A model generated the notes under the pieces. The model ran no database searches. It was not told where the DNA came from and worked only from the letters and a program-made list of their open reading frames with translations. From Mucilaginibacter inviolabilis (lineage in GTDB: Bacteria > Bacteroidota > Bacteroidia > Sphingobacteriales > Sphingobacteriaceae): a stretch of DNA of 64,000 bases. A program made the position numbers and the translations under genes. Below, piece by piece: positions 44,708-53,175 of this stretch. The stretch covers positions 434,001-498,000 of the forward strand of contig NZ_JAANAT010000002.1 in NCBI RefSeq assembly GCF_011089895.1. The letters are read 5' to 3'. How positions within the stretch are numbered: the first letter of the stretch is position 1; each line of letters begins with the position of its first letter.

Positions 44708-45985
44708 TTAAGATCGGTATCCCGAAGGGTCCTGGCCGGCTTTTAATGTAAATATCGTAATCTCCGGTAATATTCCAACTCTGCCCGCTAAACCAACAAA
44801 ACCATATCCCACGTTCACATATAATTGCTGTTTACCTTCCTGATAATGACCTGCCCACTCTTTATAAACGTATTCGATAGGGCTCCATTGAAAATGCTCT
44901 GTACGAACACCAAACTGCATACCATGTGTATGACCCGAAAACATGGCGTCTATCTGTGGATATTGGGGTAATACTTCGCCACGCCAATGTGACGGATCGT
45001 GAGATAACAATAGTTTTACCGGAAGATCATCCGTGTTTTTGGTTGTAAGATCCATGCGGCCATACTTGGGGAACATACTCAACTCACCCCAATTTTCAAC
45101 ACCCAGTATACCTATCTCTTCGCCATTAACTTTTAAACGCCGGTGTTCGTTAAGCAAAAGGTTCCAGCCCATGTTTTTATGGGTAGCTATCAGATCCTGA
45201 TGATCCTTCTTTTTATCGGCTATGGATGGCCAGGTGCCATAATCGCCATAATCATGATTGCCCAGTGAGCTATAAACCCCAAGCGGGGCCTTTACTTTAG
45301 AGAAGATGTCCTGATAATCGCTCATTTCGGAGGATTGTCCATTCACCAGATCGCCAGTGAAGAAAATGAAATCAGGTTTTTCTTTTAGCAACATTTCTAC
45401 GCCGCCAAGTACTGCTTTTTTGTTGTAAAAGCTGCCCGAATGTATATCTGATATTTGTCCCAGCTTAATGCCATCAAAGGCTTTGGGCAAATTGGGCAGA
45501 TACATGGTTTGATATTTTACATGATAATCATACAAACCTTTAGGCATGCTGATTTTGATGGCTGCCAGCGGTATGGCACCCGCAAGTAAACCAGCTTTCA
45601 TTAAAAACTCAGAGCGGGGTATGGCATGCTCCTGCGGAGGAATGCTGATATCTTCGGACTTTCTTTTTAGCCGGTTACGTCGTAATACCAGCATTCGCCT
45701 CAGATCATCAATCATGAGAAAAGGTAGAAATGATATCTTACCTAAAAAAATCAGGAAAAAAGCCAGGAGAAAAGCAGCCCGCGGACCTACGCCTAAGTTT
45801 ACATAAACAGCCAGCAGTAGCCCGGTTATCAATAGAATAGAAATAAACCAATAAAAAAAAGTAAAGTCGCCCGAGTGGGGCAACTTCCATTTTTTAAACG
45901 CGCCGCGTATGCCGTGTAATACATACAGGTCAATCAGCAGCAGTATAGTAACAATTAGTGTTATGTTGAGTGCCTGTTCCCTCAT
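44708..45985 (-). CDS. Membrane-anchored metallophosphoesterase
   Basis: A 425-residue protein with about three N-terminal helices (about 1-100), a linker, and a calcineurin-like phosphoesterase domain. Metal ligands are visible: D-I-H-S-G (D-x-H), F-T-G-D-L-V-N, L-G-N-H-D-Y-G-D-Y, L-S-H-D-P and F-S-G-H-T-H-G-M-Q. This is the YkuE-like branch, which acts on phospholipid or UDP-sugar-type substrates in some species. It is the first gene of the three-gene minus-strand operon. Confidence 0.9.
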   Translation of the reverse strand: MREQALNITLIVTILLLIDLYVLHGIRGAFKKWKLPHSGDFTFFYWFISILLITGLLLAVYVNLGVGPRAAFLLAFFLIFLGKISFLPFLMIDDLRRMLVLRRNRLKRKSEDISIPPQEHAIPRSEFLMKAGLLAGAIPLAAIKISMPKGLYDYHVKYQTMYLPNLPKAFDGIKLGQISDIHSGSFYNKKAVLGGVEMLLKEKPDFIFFTGDLVNGQSSEMSDYQDIFSKVKAPLGVYSSLGNHDYGDYGTWPSIADKKKDHQDLIATHKNMGWNLLLNEHRRLKVNGEEIGILGVENWGELSMFPKYGRMDLTTKNTDDLPVKLLLSHDPSHWRGEVLPQYPQIDAMFSGHTHGMQFGVRTEHFQWSPIEYVYKEWAGHYQEGKQQLYVNVGYGFVGLAGRVGILPEITIFTLKAGQDPSGYRS

Positions 45986-45995
45986 TTTATTTTTA

Positions 45996-46086
45996 GTATC
46001 AAGTAGCTAGTATCAAGTATCAAGATTTTTGATTGGTTTATGAAAAACTGTAGCTGTCGTGATACTTGATACTAGCTACTTGATAC
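45996..46086. repeat. Perfect 27-base inverted repeat of TATCAAG-type units
   Basis: The arms at 45996-46022 and 46060-46086 are exact complements around a 37-base loop. Each arm is itself made from repeated 'tatcaag' and 'gtagctag' words. It lies between the phosphoesterase start and the AAA-ATPase stop, both read leftwards. Confidence 0.88.
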
Positions 46087-46102
46087 CTAACTTTTGTTCA
46101 AA

Positions 46103-47611
46103 TTAATAACGATCATCATCTAAATCAAGATCGTCTTCGTCATCAGGCTGCAAATTAAACAAACTATTGAACATATCTGAGAATGCAAAGCCATTATCTA
46201 AGAAACCCTTGTTGAGTTGTGAAAACTCCGACAGGCCATGCAATACAAATTCCATCAACAATAGCTGTTGATTTTCGGTTAAACGTGGATGCGTTTTTTT
46301 AACCAGGTCTTTTAATCCGGCTACTTCATTAAGTGCTTTTTTATAATCCTGTAATGACAGGTCATCAACTAATGCCAGGTTATTGCCCTCACCAAACCAA
46401 TTAATGATGCTGGCATATGGGTTTACACCTTTGGCCTTTTTAGCTTTTTCTGGATCTGGGAAAAATTGCAGTAAAGACGCTTTAATGGCTTTCCCTATCA
46501 GGATATTGGCCACCTTGCCCGGACCTTCCAGTTCACCTTCATATACCAGCTCAATCTTACCAGTTATGGCTGGGATAACCCCCAAAAAGTCGGTAATGCG
46601 TACAAAAGTGCTGATTTCGTTATTGATGATCATGCGACGCTCGGCATTGCTGATCAGGTTTTCAAATGCCGAGATGGTTAAACGTGCCGATACGCCCGAT
46701 TTTTTATCGATATATTCAGAATTACGGGCTTCAAAAGCAATCTGCTCTACCAGGTTTTTTACCAGGCTGTCGGCCTCAATATTGGCGCGTTGCTCTTCGG
46801 TAAGAGAGGCTTCTTGCTGGGTAATCTTGCGTGAAATTTCAACCGTGCGGGGATAATGAGTTAATATCTGGCTTTCGATACGGTCTTTTAAAGGCGTAAC
46901 TATAGAACCGCGGTTGGTATAATCTTCCGGATTAGCGGTAAATACAAACTGGATATCCAGCGGTAAGCGTAGTTTAAAACCACGTATCTGTATGTCCCTT
47001 TCTTGTAATATATTAAATAGTGACACTTGTATACGTGCCTGCAGATCGGGAAGCTCGTTAATCACAAAGATACCGCGGTGTGCCCGTGGAATTAAGCCAA
47101 AGTGGATAACGCGTTCGTCTGAATAGGTTAATTTTAAAGTGGCTGCCTTGATAGGATCAACATCACCAATCAGATCGGCAACGGTAACATCGGGGGTAGC
47201 CAGTTTTTCGGTATAACGTTCTGAGCGATGGATCCAGCCTATAGGGGTTGCATCGCCTAATTGGGTTACTGCATTATGTCCATACCATGATATGGGGTTA
47301 TACGGATCGTCAAACAGGTCTGAGCCTTCAATATAAGGTATATATTCATCCAAGAGATTCACCAGCAGGCGTGCGATACGCGTTTTAGCCTGACCGCGTA
47401 AACCCAGCAATAATATATTGTGTCTTGACAGGATAGCGGTTTGCAAATCAGGTATAACAGTATCTTCAAAACCAACGATACCTTCAAAACCGCCTTCGCG
47501 TTTTTTTAATTGGGTAATCAGGTTGGCACGTAATTCATCTTTTACCGATCGGCTTTTATAATCAGTTTTTTTTAACTCACCGAGTGTTTTTATATCGAGT
47601 AGTTTGTTCAT
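46103..47611 (-). CDS. Chelatase-like AAA+ ATPase (MoxR/BchI type)
   Basis: A 502-residue ATPase. Walker A is G-L-R-G-Q-A-K-T. Walker B reads G-I-F-V-I-N-E-L-P-D-L, with Asn where Asp is usual; the catalytic Glu is kept. Sensor and arginine-finger segments occur in F-T-A-N-P-E-D-Y-T-N-R-G and L-K-D-R-I. The C-terminus is acidic (D-D-E-D-D-L-D-L-D-D-D). It pairs with a VWA protein two genes upstream, as magnesium-chelatase I and D subunits do, but no large chelatase subunit is present. The target is unknown. Confidence 0.86.
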   Translation of the reverse strand: MNKLLDIKTLGELKKTDYKSRSVKDELRANLITQLKKREGGFEGIVGFEDTVIPDLQTAILSRHNILLLGLRGQAKTRIARLLVNLLDEYIPYIEGSDLFDDPYNPISWYGHNAVTQLGDATPIGWIHRSERYTEKLATPDVTVADLIGDVDPIKAATLKLTYSDERVIHFGLIPRAHRGIFVINELPDLQARIQVSLFNILQERDIQIRGFKLRLPLDIQFVFTANPEDYTNRGSIVTPLKDRIESQILTHYPRTVEISRKITQQEASLTEEQRANIEADSLVKNLVEQIAFEARNSEYIDKKSGVSARLTISAFENLISNAERRMIINNEISTFVRITDFLGVIPAITGKIELVYEGELEGPGKVANILIGKAIKASLLQFFPDPEKAKKAKGVNPYASIINWFGEGNNLALVDDLSLQDYKKALNEVAGLKDLVKKTHPRLTENQQLLLMEFVLHGLSEFSQLNKGFLDNGFAFSDMFNSLFNLQPDDEDDLDLDDDRY

Positions 47612-47623
47612 CTAAATGCTTTG

Positions 47624-48001
47624 TTATAGGTAATTACTAACCTCGATCAGGTTTTGATCGGGGTCGCGGAAATAGATCGATCGTATTTTGCCGGTGGCGC
47701 CGGTACGTTCAAATACTCCCTGTGTTTGTATGTTCTTATTTTCGAGTTCTGCTTTAAGCTGGTCAATAGCGTCTGTTGCGATAAAACAAATGTCAATGGC
47801 TCCGGGAGTGGGATGATCGGCTTTTGGTTCAAACTCCTTTCCCTTTTGATGCAGGTTGAGTTTTTGATTGCCAAACTTCAGGGCTTTTCTACCCTCCCCA
47901 AACGTTTCAACCTCCATACCCAATACATTTCTATAAAATGTACAGGTTGCCTCTATATCTATTACGGTTAAAACCAGGTGATCTATACGGTCGATTTTCA
48001 T
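47624..48001 (-). CDS. VOC (glyoxalase/dioxygenase-fold) protein
   Basis: A 125-residue vicinal-oxygen-chelate protein: I-D-H-L-V-L-T-V at the start (metal His), F-Y-R-N-V-L-G-M-E-V, and the final D-P-D-Q-N-L-I-E-V (metal Glu). This single-module form resembles virulence-protein-like and fosfomycin-resistance-like VOC members, but no substrate is evident. It lies between the VWA gene and the AAA gene, 12 bases from the latter, so it is part of their operon. Confidence 0.9.
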   Translation of the reverse strand: MKIDRIDHLVLTVIDIEATCTFYRNVLGMEVETFGEGRKALKFGNQKLNLHQKGKEFEPKADHPTPGAIDICFIATDAIDQLKAELENKNIQTQGVFERTGATGKIRSIYFRDPDQNLIEVSNYL

Positions 48002-48093
48002 TTGTCCGAATCAGAATTTACAAAATTTTAGAATGAATAGAATTTAATTAGATTCAGAAAATTTATTAATTCTGAAAATTCTGATTCAGACAT

Positions 48094-49191
48094 TTACCTT
48101 ACCGTTTTTCTTCTGTTTTTAATATAGTCTTCAAAAATATATTCGCCCAGGCCTGTTAATGAACTGTAAAAAGCTTTTCCGCCGTTGGTTTCCGTAAACT
48201 TACGAACAAACTGCTGTAAATACGGGTCCTTAGCTATCATAAAAGTGGTAATGGGTATTTTTAAGCGTTTACATTGGGCTGCCATGTTCAGTGTTTTATT
48301 CACCACTTTTCTATCCAGGCCGATGCTGTTTTTATAATACCGGGTGCCTTCTTTTAAACAAGTAGGTTTACCATCGGTGATCATAAAGATCTGTTTATTG
48401 TGCGTTTTACGCCTACGGAGCAGATCGGTAGCCAGTTCCAATCCTGCATAGGTATTGGTATGATATGGGCCAACCTGTAAATAGGGCAGGTCCTGCAAAG
48501 TTATGGGCCAGGCATCATTACCAAATACAACAATATCCAGGGTGTCTTTTGGGTATTTGGTGCGGATCAGTTCGGCCAAAGCCATGGCTACTTTTTTGGC
48601 AGGAGTTATCCTGTCTTCGCCGTATAAGATCATGGAATGTGAGATATCGATCATCAATACGGTGGAAGTAAGAGTTTTGTAATCCATTTCTTCTACTTCC
48701 AGGTCGCGCTCGGTCATCATAAAATCGCCAATGCCATGGTTAACCTGTGCATTATGGATAGATTGGGTCATGTCTATCTGATCCAGACTATCGCCAAATT
48801 CAAACTCACGGCGTTCTGCATTTTTTTCATCACCCTGACCCGATTGTGGGCTGCGGTGATTGCCTTTGCCTGATTTTTTGAGTTTACCAAATATCTCTTC
48901 CAGCGCCGATTGCCTGATGCTTTGCTCTGTTTTGGCGGTGATATTAAAGCCACCATTTTGACGGTCCTCGTCCAGATAGCCTTTTTGTTTCAGTTCGTCA
49001 ATAAAATCACCCATGCCATAATCGTCATTGGTGAGGTTGTATTGTTTATCGAGTTCGTTAAGCCAGGCCAAAGCTTCGCCTGCATCGCCCGAAGTATAGT
49101 TGAGCAATTCCAGGAATAATTTTAATAATTCGTCAAATCCGCCTTTGGGGATTTGGTTTGGCTTAAATTTGGAAAATCCAAAACCGCGCAT
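48094..49191 (-). CDS. VWA-domain protein paired with AAA+ ATPase
   Basis: A 365-residue protein. The N-terminal half is helical and charged. The von Willebrand A domain (about 165-360) has the MIDAS motif M-I-D-I-S-H-S-M, then T-N-T-Y-A-G-L (Thr ligand) and I-T-D-G-K-P-T. It is the likely adaptor for the AAA+ ATPase, in the manner of MoxR-VWA or chelatase D-I pairs that remodel proteins or insert metals. It is transcribed first; the VOC and AAA genes follow. Confidence 0.87.
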   Translation of the reverse strand: MRGFGFSKFKPNQIPKGGFDELLKLFLELLNYTSGDAGEALAWLNELDKQYNLTNDDYGMGDFIDELKQKGYLDEDRQNGGFNITAKTEQSIRQSALEEIFGKLKKSGKGNHRSPQSGQGDEKNAERREFEFGDSLDQIDMTQSIHNAQVNHGIGDFMMTERDLEVEEMDYKTLTSTVLMIDISHSMILYGEDRITPAKKVAMALAELIRTKYPKDTLDIVVFGNDAWPITLQDLPYLQVGPYHTNTYAGLELATDLLRRRKTHNKQIFMITDGKPTCLKEGTRYYKNSIGLDRKVVNKTLNMAAQCKRLKIPITTFMIAKDPYLQQFVRKFTETNGGKAFYSSLTGLGEYIFEDYIKNRRKTVR

Positions 49192-49281
49192 ATCGTGTCC
49201 TTTCTTACATAAAGAAACGGATAATTATTCTTAAAAGTTTGGTTTGTCTTATACTTAAGCAAATTGTTAGGTAAGTATGAC

Positions 49282-49326
49282 AAAAGAAAGATGTACGGAT
49301 GTGCGGATTTCAGATGTGCGGATGGA
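49282..49326. repeat. Short direct repeat GATGTGCGGAT
   Basis: 'gatgtgcggat' occurs twice about 16 bases apart. Together with the palindromic element at 49424-49507 it makes up the visible content of the gene-free stretch 49192-49532. Confidence 0.5.
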
Positions 49327-49423
49327 AAAGAAAAAAATGCGTTATTGAGGGGGACGAAATAATCCCTTTATACAGGGCGGCTTTTTGTCTGAAACTGGAT
49401 TCTTAGGATTAACTAAACCTCAA

Positions 49424-49507
49424 CTTGTCATTCTGAGCATAGCGAAGAATCTGTTTACCGATATACAGAGTTAAGAATAAATCCTTCGCTATGCTCAGAA
49501 TAACAAG
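49424..49507. repeat. TGTCAT...ATGACA palindromic intergenic repeat, copy 3
   Basis: 'cttgtcattctgagcatagc' at the left is complemented, with two mismatches over 27 bases, by 'gctatgctcagaataacaag' at the right. It is the best-paired of the three copies in the window. Confidence 0.82.
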
Positions 49508-49532
49508 TTTTGAATTTTGAATTTTTACTTGT

Positions 49533-50411
49533 TTACAAATACGCCAGGCTATTTAATAGTTCTGGTGGATAAACCGGATTGGCACCACGCTGGCTGGCCA
49601 CAAAGGCACCTACAGAGCATGCTTTATCAACAATAGTTTGCATGGGGTGTTTGGCCAGTATACCGGCAACAAAAGTGGCCAGGAACGCATCGCCGGCACC
49701 TACCGAATCACTTACTTTTACGGGGCAGCCGGGGCTTTCATAAAATTCATGATCATGCCATACAATAGCACCACGTTCGCCGCGGGTTACACAAATAGTT
49801 TGGTTGTGATATTTGGAGCGAAACTCAATGATCTGATCACGTAATGAATCGCTGCTGCCACCTATCAGAAGAGTTGCTTCTTCTTCATTCATTTTTACGA
49901 TGTGCGCACGGGCGGCAAGTGTTTCGATGGTGGACAGTGCATAATGAGGCGGTCTGAGGTTTACATCAAAAATTTTTAGCGCCGGTGTTTCGTCGAGCAG
50001 GTTAAGCAGGGTTTCGCGGGTGGCGGTTTCGCGGCAGGAAAGGCTGCCATACACAATAGCTGATGCCTTTTTGCCGGCTGTGGTCAGTTCAGCCGTGGTT
50101 TGGATATTATCCCAGGATACGGGTTCGGGTATAATATAGGTAGCCTGGTTGTTTTCGTCTAGCTGAACGGTTACTTCGCAGGTAGGTAATTCGTCATCGC
50201 GTTGAATAAGAGGGGAGTTGAGACCGCTTTTTTGCAAAAAATTTATCAAACCGTCGCCGCTGTTATCCATACCTACAGAACTTGCAAATGCAACATTAAC
50301 TCCTTGCTGCACTAAGTGCCTTGCTACATTCATAGGAGCACCACCAGCTTTTTTACCATCGCCAAAAGCGTCCCACAAAACTTCGCCGAAGCTTAATACC
50401 TGTTTGTTCAT
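49533..50411 (-). CDS. PfkB-family sugar kinase (fructokinase-like)
   Basis: A 292-residue kinase. Family signatures are G-E-V-L-W-D near the N-terminus, G-G-A-P-M-N-V-A-R-H-L (sugar binding) and D-S-V-G-A-G-D-A-F-L-A, which holds the catalytic Asp. The pattern is closest to fructokinases, which phosphorylate fructose to fructose 6-phosphate. No sugar transporter is adjacent. The gene is alone and read leftwards. Confidence 0.88.
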   Translation of the reverse strand: MNKQVLSFGEVLWDAFGDGKKAGGAPMNVARHLVQQGVNVAFASSVGMDNSGDGLINFLQKSGLNSPLIQRDDELPTCEVTVQLDENNQATYIIPEPVSWDNIQTTAELTTAGKKASAIVYGSLSCRETATRETLLNLLDETPALKIFDVNLRPPHYALSTIETLAARAHIVKMNEEEATLLIGGSSDSLRDQIIEFRSKYHNQTICVTRGERGAIVWHDHEFYESPGCPVKVSDSVGAGDAFLATFVAGILAKHPMQTIVDKACSVGAFVASQRGANPVYPPELLNSLAYL

Positions 50412-50600
50412 AAAGTTGATGTAAAGTTTGGTGTAGTATATTTCAAATATAGCAGGATTTATTGATTTGAGGGATTAAACAGATTATCTGAAACGTGATT
50501 TACCCAATTTAAAGATTCATAGGATTTTATCGTGGTAATCCTTTAATCCTACTAATCAAAGTTCAGACAAAAAATCAGGCGAAACCCTTATCTTTAATTT

Positions 50601-51020
50601 ATGAAAAAATACCTTATATCTTGTTTTCTAATCCTAATTTCTTACTTCTCTCATGCGCAAGACAGGCAGGCCATACTCAAAGTAATGCACGATCAGGAAC
50701 TGGCCTGGAACCGGGGAGATATTGATGGCTTTATGCAGGGCTACTGGAAATCAGACTCGTTGCTGTTTGTTGGTCAAAAGGGGCCGGTTTATGGCTGGAA
50801 AAGCACTATTGATCGTTATAAAAATACCTATCCTGATAAGGCAACCATGGGACAGCTTACTTTTACTATACTACAAGTAAAAGTGCTGGATGCTACCAAT
50901 GCTTTTTTATTTGGCGGCTGGAAACTGAAGCGTGATAAAGATGAGCCGGGCGGTTATTATACTTTGTGGTTTAAGAAAATAAAAGGCGAATGGAAGATCG
51001 TGTGCGATCATACATCATAG
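50601..51020 (+). CDS. Secreted SnoaL/DUF4440-like protein
   Basis: A 139-residue protein with a signal peptide (about 1-19, ending S-H-A-Q). The mature part is an NTF2-like cone fold: A-W-N-R-G-D-I-D-G-F-M near residue 37, Y-W-K-S-D-S-L-L-F-V, then W-F-K-K-I-K-G-E-W-K-I-V-C-D-H at the end, the DUF4440 pattern. Such domains bind small ligands or act as enzymes. No partner is evident. A TATCTTTA promoter-like word ends 4 bases before the ATG. Confidence 0.82.
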   Translation: MKKYLISCFLILISYFSHAQDRQAILKVMHDQELAWNRGDIDGFMQGYWKSDSLLFVGQKGPVYGWKSTIDRYKNTYPDKATMGQLTFTILQVKVLDATNAFLFGGWKLKRDKDEPGGYYTLWFKKIKGEWKIVCDHTS

Positions 51021-51072
51021 AGATATGAGCCATTAGATAGGAGATTTGAGACAAAAGGTCGTAAAACAAAAA

Positions 51073-51096
51073 TAGCGATGAGTAAAATCATCGCTA
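51073..51096. terminator. Weak terminator-like hairpin between converging genes
   Basis: tagcgatga (51073-51081) pairs with tcatcgcta (51088-51096) around a 6-base loop. The flanking sequence is A-rich on the left but lacks a T-run on the right, so it could best serve the minus-strand gene. Confidence 0.45.
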
Positions 51097-51140
51097 CTGC
51101 ATATTTTAAAACGTATAACGTAATACGTTCGTCGTAAAAC

Positions 51141-52022
51141 TTAAAAAGGTTTCCCGGCTGCCAGTTCACGGTTGGCCCATTTTACGGCCAGCTCTTCGCG
51201 GAATTTGGCATATTTTTCTTTAAACGTCATTTTCAATACACTGTCAACCCCACCTTTGATGGCCAGGTTATACAGGCTGGCGGCTTTGCGGCTGATGGAA
51301 GCATCCCAGGCACGGAGGCTCAGGGAATACGATCCGTCGATATATTTCATCCAATGCCAATAACCGGTAGGCATAAACAGGGTATCGCCATGCTCCAGGA
51401 ACACTTCAATACCCTCGACACCATCCAGTGCCGGGAATTTTTTGATATCGGGGTTTTGCACATCATAATCCTCCAAAGCATAGGTTGCGTTTGGTATACA
51501 ATATAGGCGGCGCTTCCATTTATTTTCGAATAAGATCACGTGTTTGCGGCCACCAAAATGGGTATGGAAAATATGTGGCAGATCGATATCGTAATGTAAA
51601 AAGGTAACCGAATTAGAGCCGCCAAAAAACATGGCAGGCATACTTTCTAAAAAGCCACCCATTAAATCTTTTGGCAATACAATATCATCCAAAAGTTGCG
51701 GAGCCTGTTTGAAAATGTTGAAGAAAAATATCCTCAACTCAGTAGGCTGGCTACGGATCATATCAATATATTCATCAAAAGGCATTTCGGTTGCCGATGA
51801 GTTGATGGGTTTTGAAGGATCGGCTTTTGAGTTATCGTATAGCGGCACCACCTTTTTGCCTACTACCTGTTTTAAATATTCTGGTGTCCATTTTTCACGG
51901 GCTGGCCAGCTTTTGGTAAGCCCTTTGATAACCAGCGGGCGGCGGGGATCTAAATAGTTCTTCTTAAAATCTTCAGGAGAAATATTTTCAACAGTATCAA
52001 TCGGGTGGAGGATAAAACTCAT
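51141..52022 (-). CDS. JmjC/cupin_8 dioxygenase-like protein (paralogue 1)
   Basis: A 293-residue protein of the cupin-like JmjC hydroxylase group. The iron site is H-Y-D in F-L-H-Y-D-I-D-L-P-H and a distal His in P-T-G-Y-W-H-W-M. A basic residue for 2-oxoglutarate lies in the G-G-R-K-H-V-I-L-F strand. Such enzymes hydroxylate protein side chains or small molecules. It is closely related to the neighbouring gene at 52145, with identical phrases such as E-H-G-D-T-L-F-M-P-T-G, so it arose by tandem duplication. The two are 122 bases apart in one direction. Confidence 0.87.
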   Translation of the reverse strand: MSFILHPIDTVENISPEDFKKNYLDPRRPLVIKGLTKSWPAREKWTPEYLKQVVGKKVVPLYDNSKADPSKPINSSATEMPFDEYIDMIRSQPTELRIFFFNIFKQAPQLLDDIVLPKDLMGGFLESMPAMFFGGSNSVTFLHYDIDLPHIFHTHFGGRKHVILFENKWKRRLYCIPNATYALEDYDVQNPDIKKFPALDGVEGIEVFLEHGDTLFMPTGYWHWMKYIDGSYSLSLRAWDASISRKAASLYNLAIKGGVDSVLKMTFKEKYAKFREELAVKWANRELAAGKPF

Positions 52023-52144
52023 ATTGTAATAACTCTTCGGCTGTTTTATTTAAACTAATTTAACTTAAATACCGAAAAGCAAACAAAATAACGAAATAAA
52101 ACCCCAAAAGGTATAAGCTTTTATGTTAAATAATGTAATTAACG

Positions 52145-53023
52145 TTAGGGTTTGCCAGCTATTAACGCATTTTGCGCGCGTTTAATGGCCAGTTTTTCCT
52201 TCCAATCCATATAGTCTTTCTTAAACCGGGCTTTCATCATGTTATCAAACTTACGTTGTATGGTTAAATTATACAGGCTTTTAGCTTTTATAGCCCATGA
52301 TTTATCCCAGGCACGCAAGGAGATAGAGAATGATCCATCCAGGTATTTCATCCAGTGCCAGTAACCTGTAGGCATAAATAAAGTATCGCCATGCTCCAAA
52401 ACGGCTACCTGGCCTTCAATGCCATCTAATGCCGGAAATCTTTCAAAATCAGGATTTTCTATATCGTAATCCTCCAACGCATAAGTAGCAAAGGGGATAC
52501 AATACAGGCGTTCGCTCCATTTGTAATCAAACAAGATCACTTTTTTACGTCCGTTAAAATGGGTGTGGAAGATATGGGCAAGATCAATATCGTAATGCAA
52601 AAACGTAACAGAGCCTGCACCCCCGAAAAACATATTAGGATATTTATCCAGGAAACCACCCATCAGATCGGTTGGTGAACGGTAATCATCCAGCAATTTT
52701 GGCGCATGTTTTATAGGGTCGAATAAAAATATACGGAGGTCGGTAGGTTGTTTTTGTATGAGGTCGATATAATCGGCAAATTTCATTTCACTTGCTGATG
52801 CATTGATGGCTTTTGACGGATCGGCCTTGGAGCTATCATATAGTGGCACGGTTTGGTCGCCAACAGTTTCCTTTAAATAATCAAAGGTCCATTTTTGCAA
52901 GGCGGGCCAGCTTTGTGTTGCTTTACGAATAATAAGCGGTTTACGCGGATTTAAATAATTGTTAACAAAATCTGCTTTGCTTATATTATCAACGGTATCT
53001 ATGGGTGTTAGATGTAAACTCAT
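52145..53023 (-). CDS. JmjC/cupin_8 dioxygenase-like protein (paralogue 2)
   Basis: A 292-residue paralogue of the gene at 51141. ATG at 53023 is used rather than GTG at 53029, matching the start of the first copy (M-S-x-x-L-x-P-I-D-T-V). The iron ligands are conserved (H-Y-D-I-D-L-A-H, W-H-W-M). The two differ most in the C-terminal 50 residues and around residues 90-120, which may define partner or substrate choice. Both copies appear functional. Confidence 0.87.
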   Translation of the reverse strand: MSLHLTPIDTVDNISKADFVNNYLNPRKPLIIRKATQSWPALQKWTFDYLKETVGDQTVPLYDSSKADPSKAINASASEMKFADYIDLIQKQPTDLRIFLFDPIKHAPKLLDDYRSPTDLMGGFLDKYPNMFFGGAGSVTFLHYDIDLAHIFHTHFNGRKKVILFDYKWSERLYCIPFATYALEDYDIENPDFERFPALDGIEGQVAVLEHGDTLFMPTGYWHWMKYLDGSFSISLRAWDKSWAIKAKSLYNLTIQRKFDNMMKARFKKDYMDWKEKLAIKRAQNALIAGKP

Positions 53024-53106
53024 ATTCACAATTAATTAACACGCAAAAATAATTAATTGAAAAAAAGTGCCAATTGTTTAATGGTTTTTTTGAGATTTTT
53101 CTGACA

Positions 53107-53143
53107 AAAAGAAAGCCTGGCAAATGCCGGGCTTTCTTTTTTA
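53107..53143 (-). terminator. Rho-independent terminator of the fasciclin gene
   Basis: gaaagcctggc (53111-53121) pairs with gccgggctttc (53126-53136), flanked by A on the left and a long T-run on the right. It lies 33 bases downstream of the minus-strand fasciclin gene and could work both ways. Confidence 0.85.
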
Positions 53144-53175
53144 TAAGTAACTGTAAACTTTTTATAGTTAACAGG

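Noticed and set aside
47647..47971. Frames overlapping the VOC gene in both directions
   Set aside because: The VOC frame has conserved metal ligands; the others do not resemble proteins.
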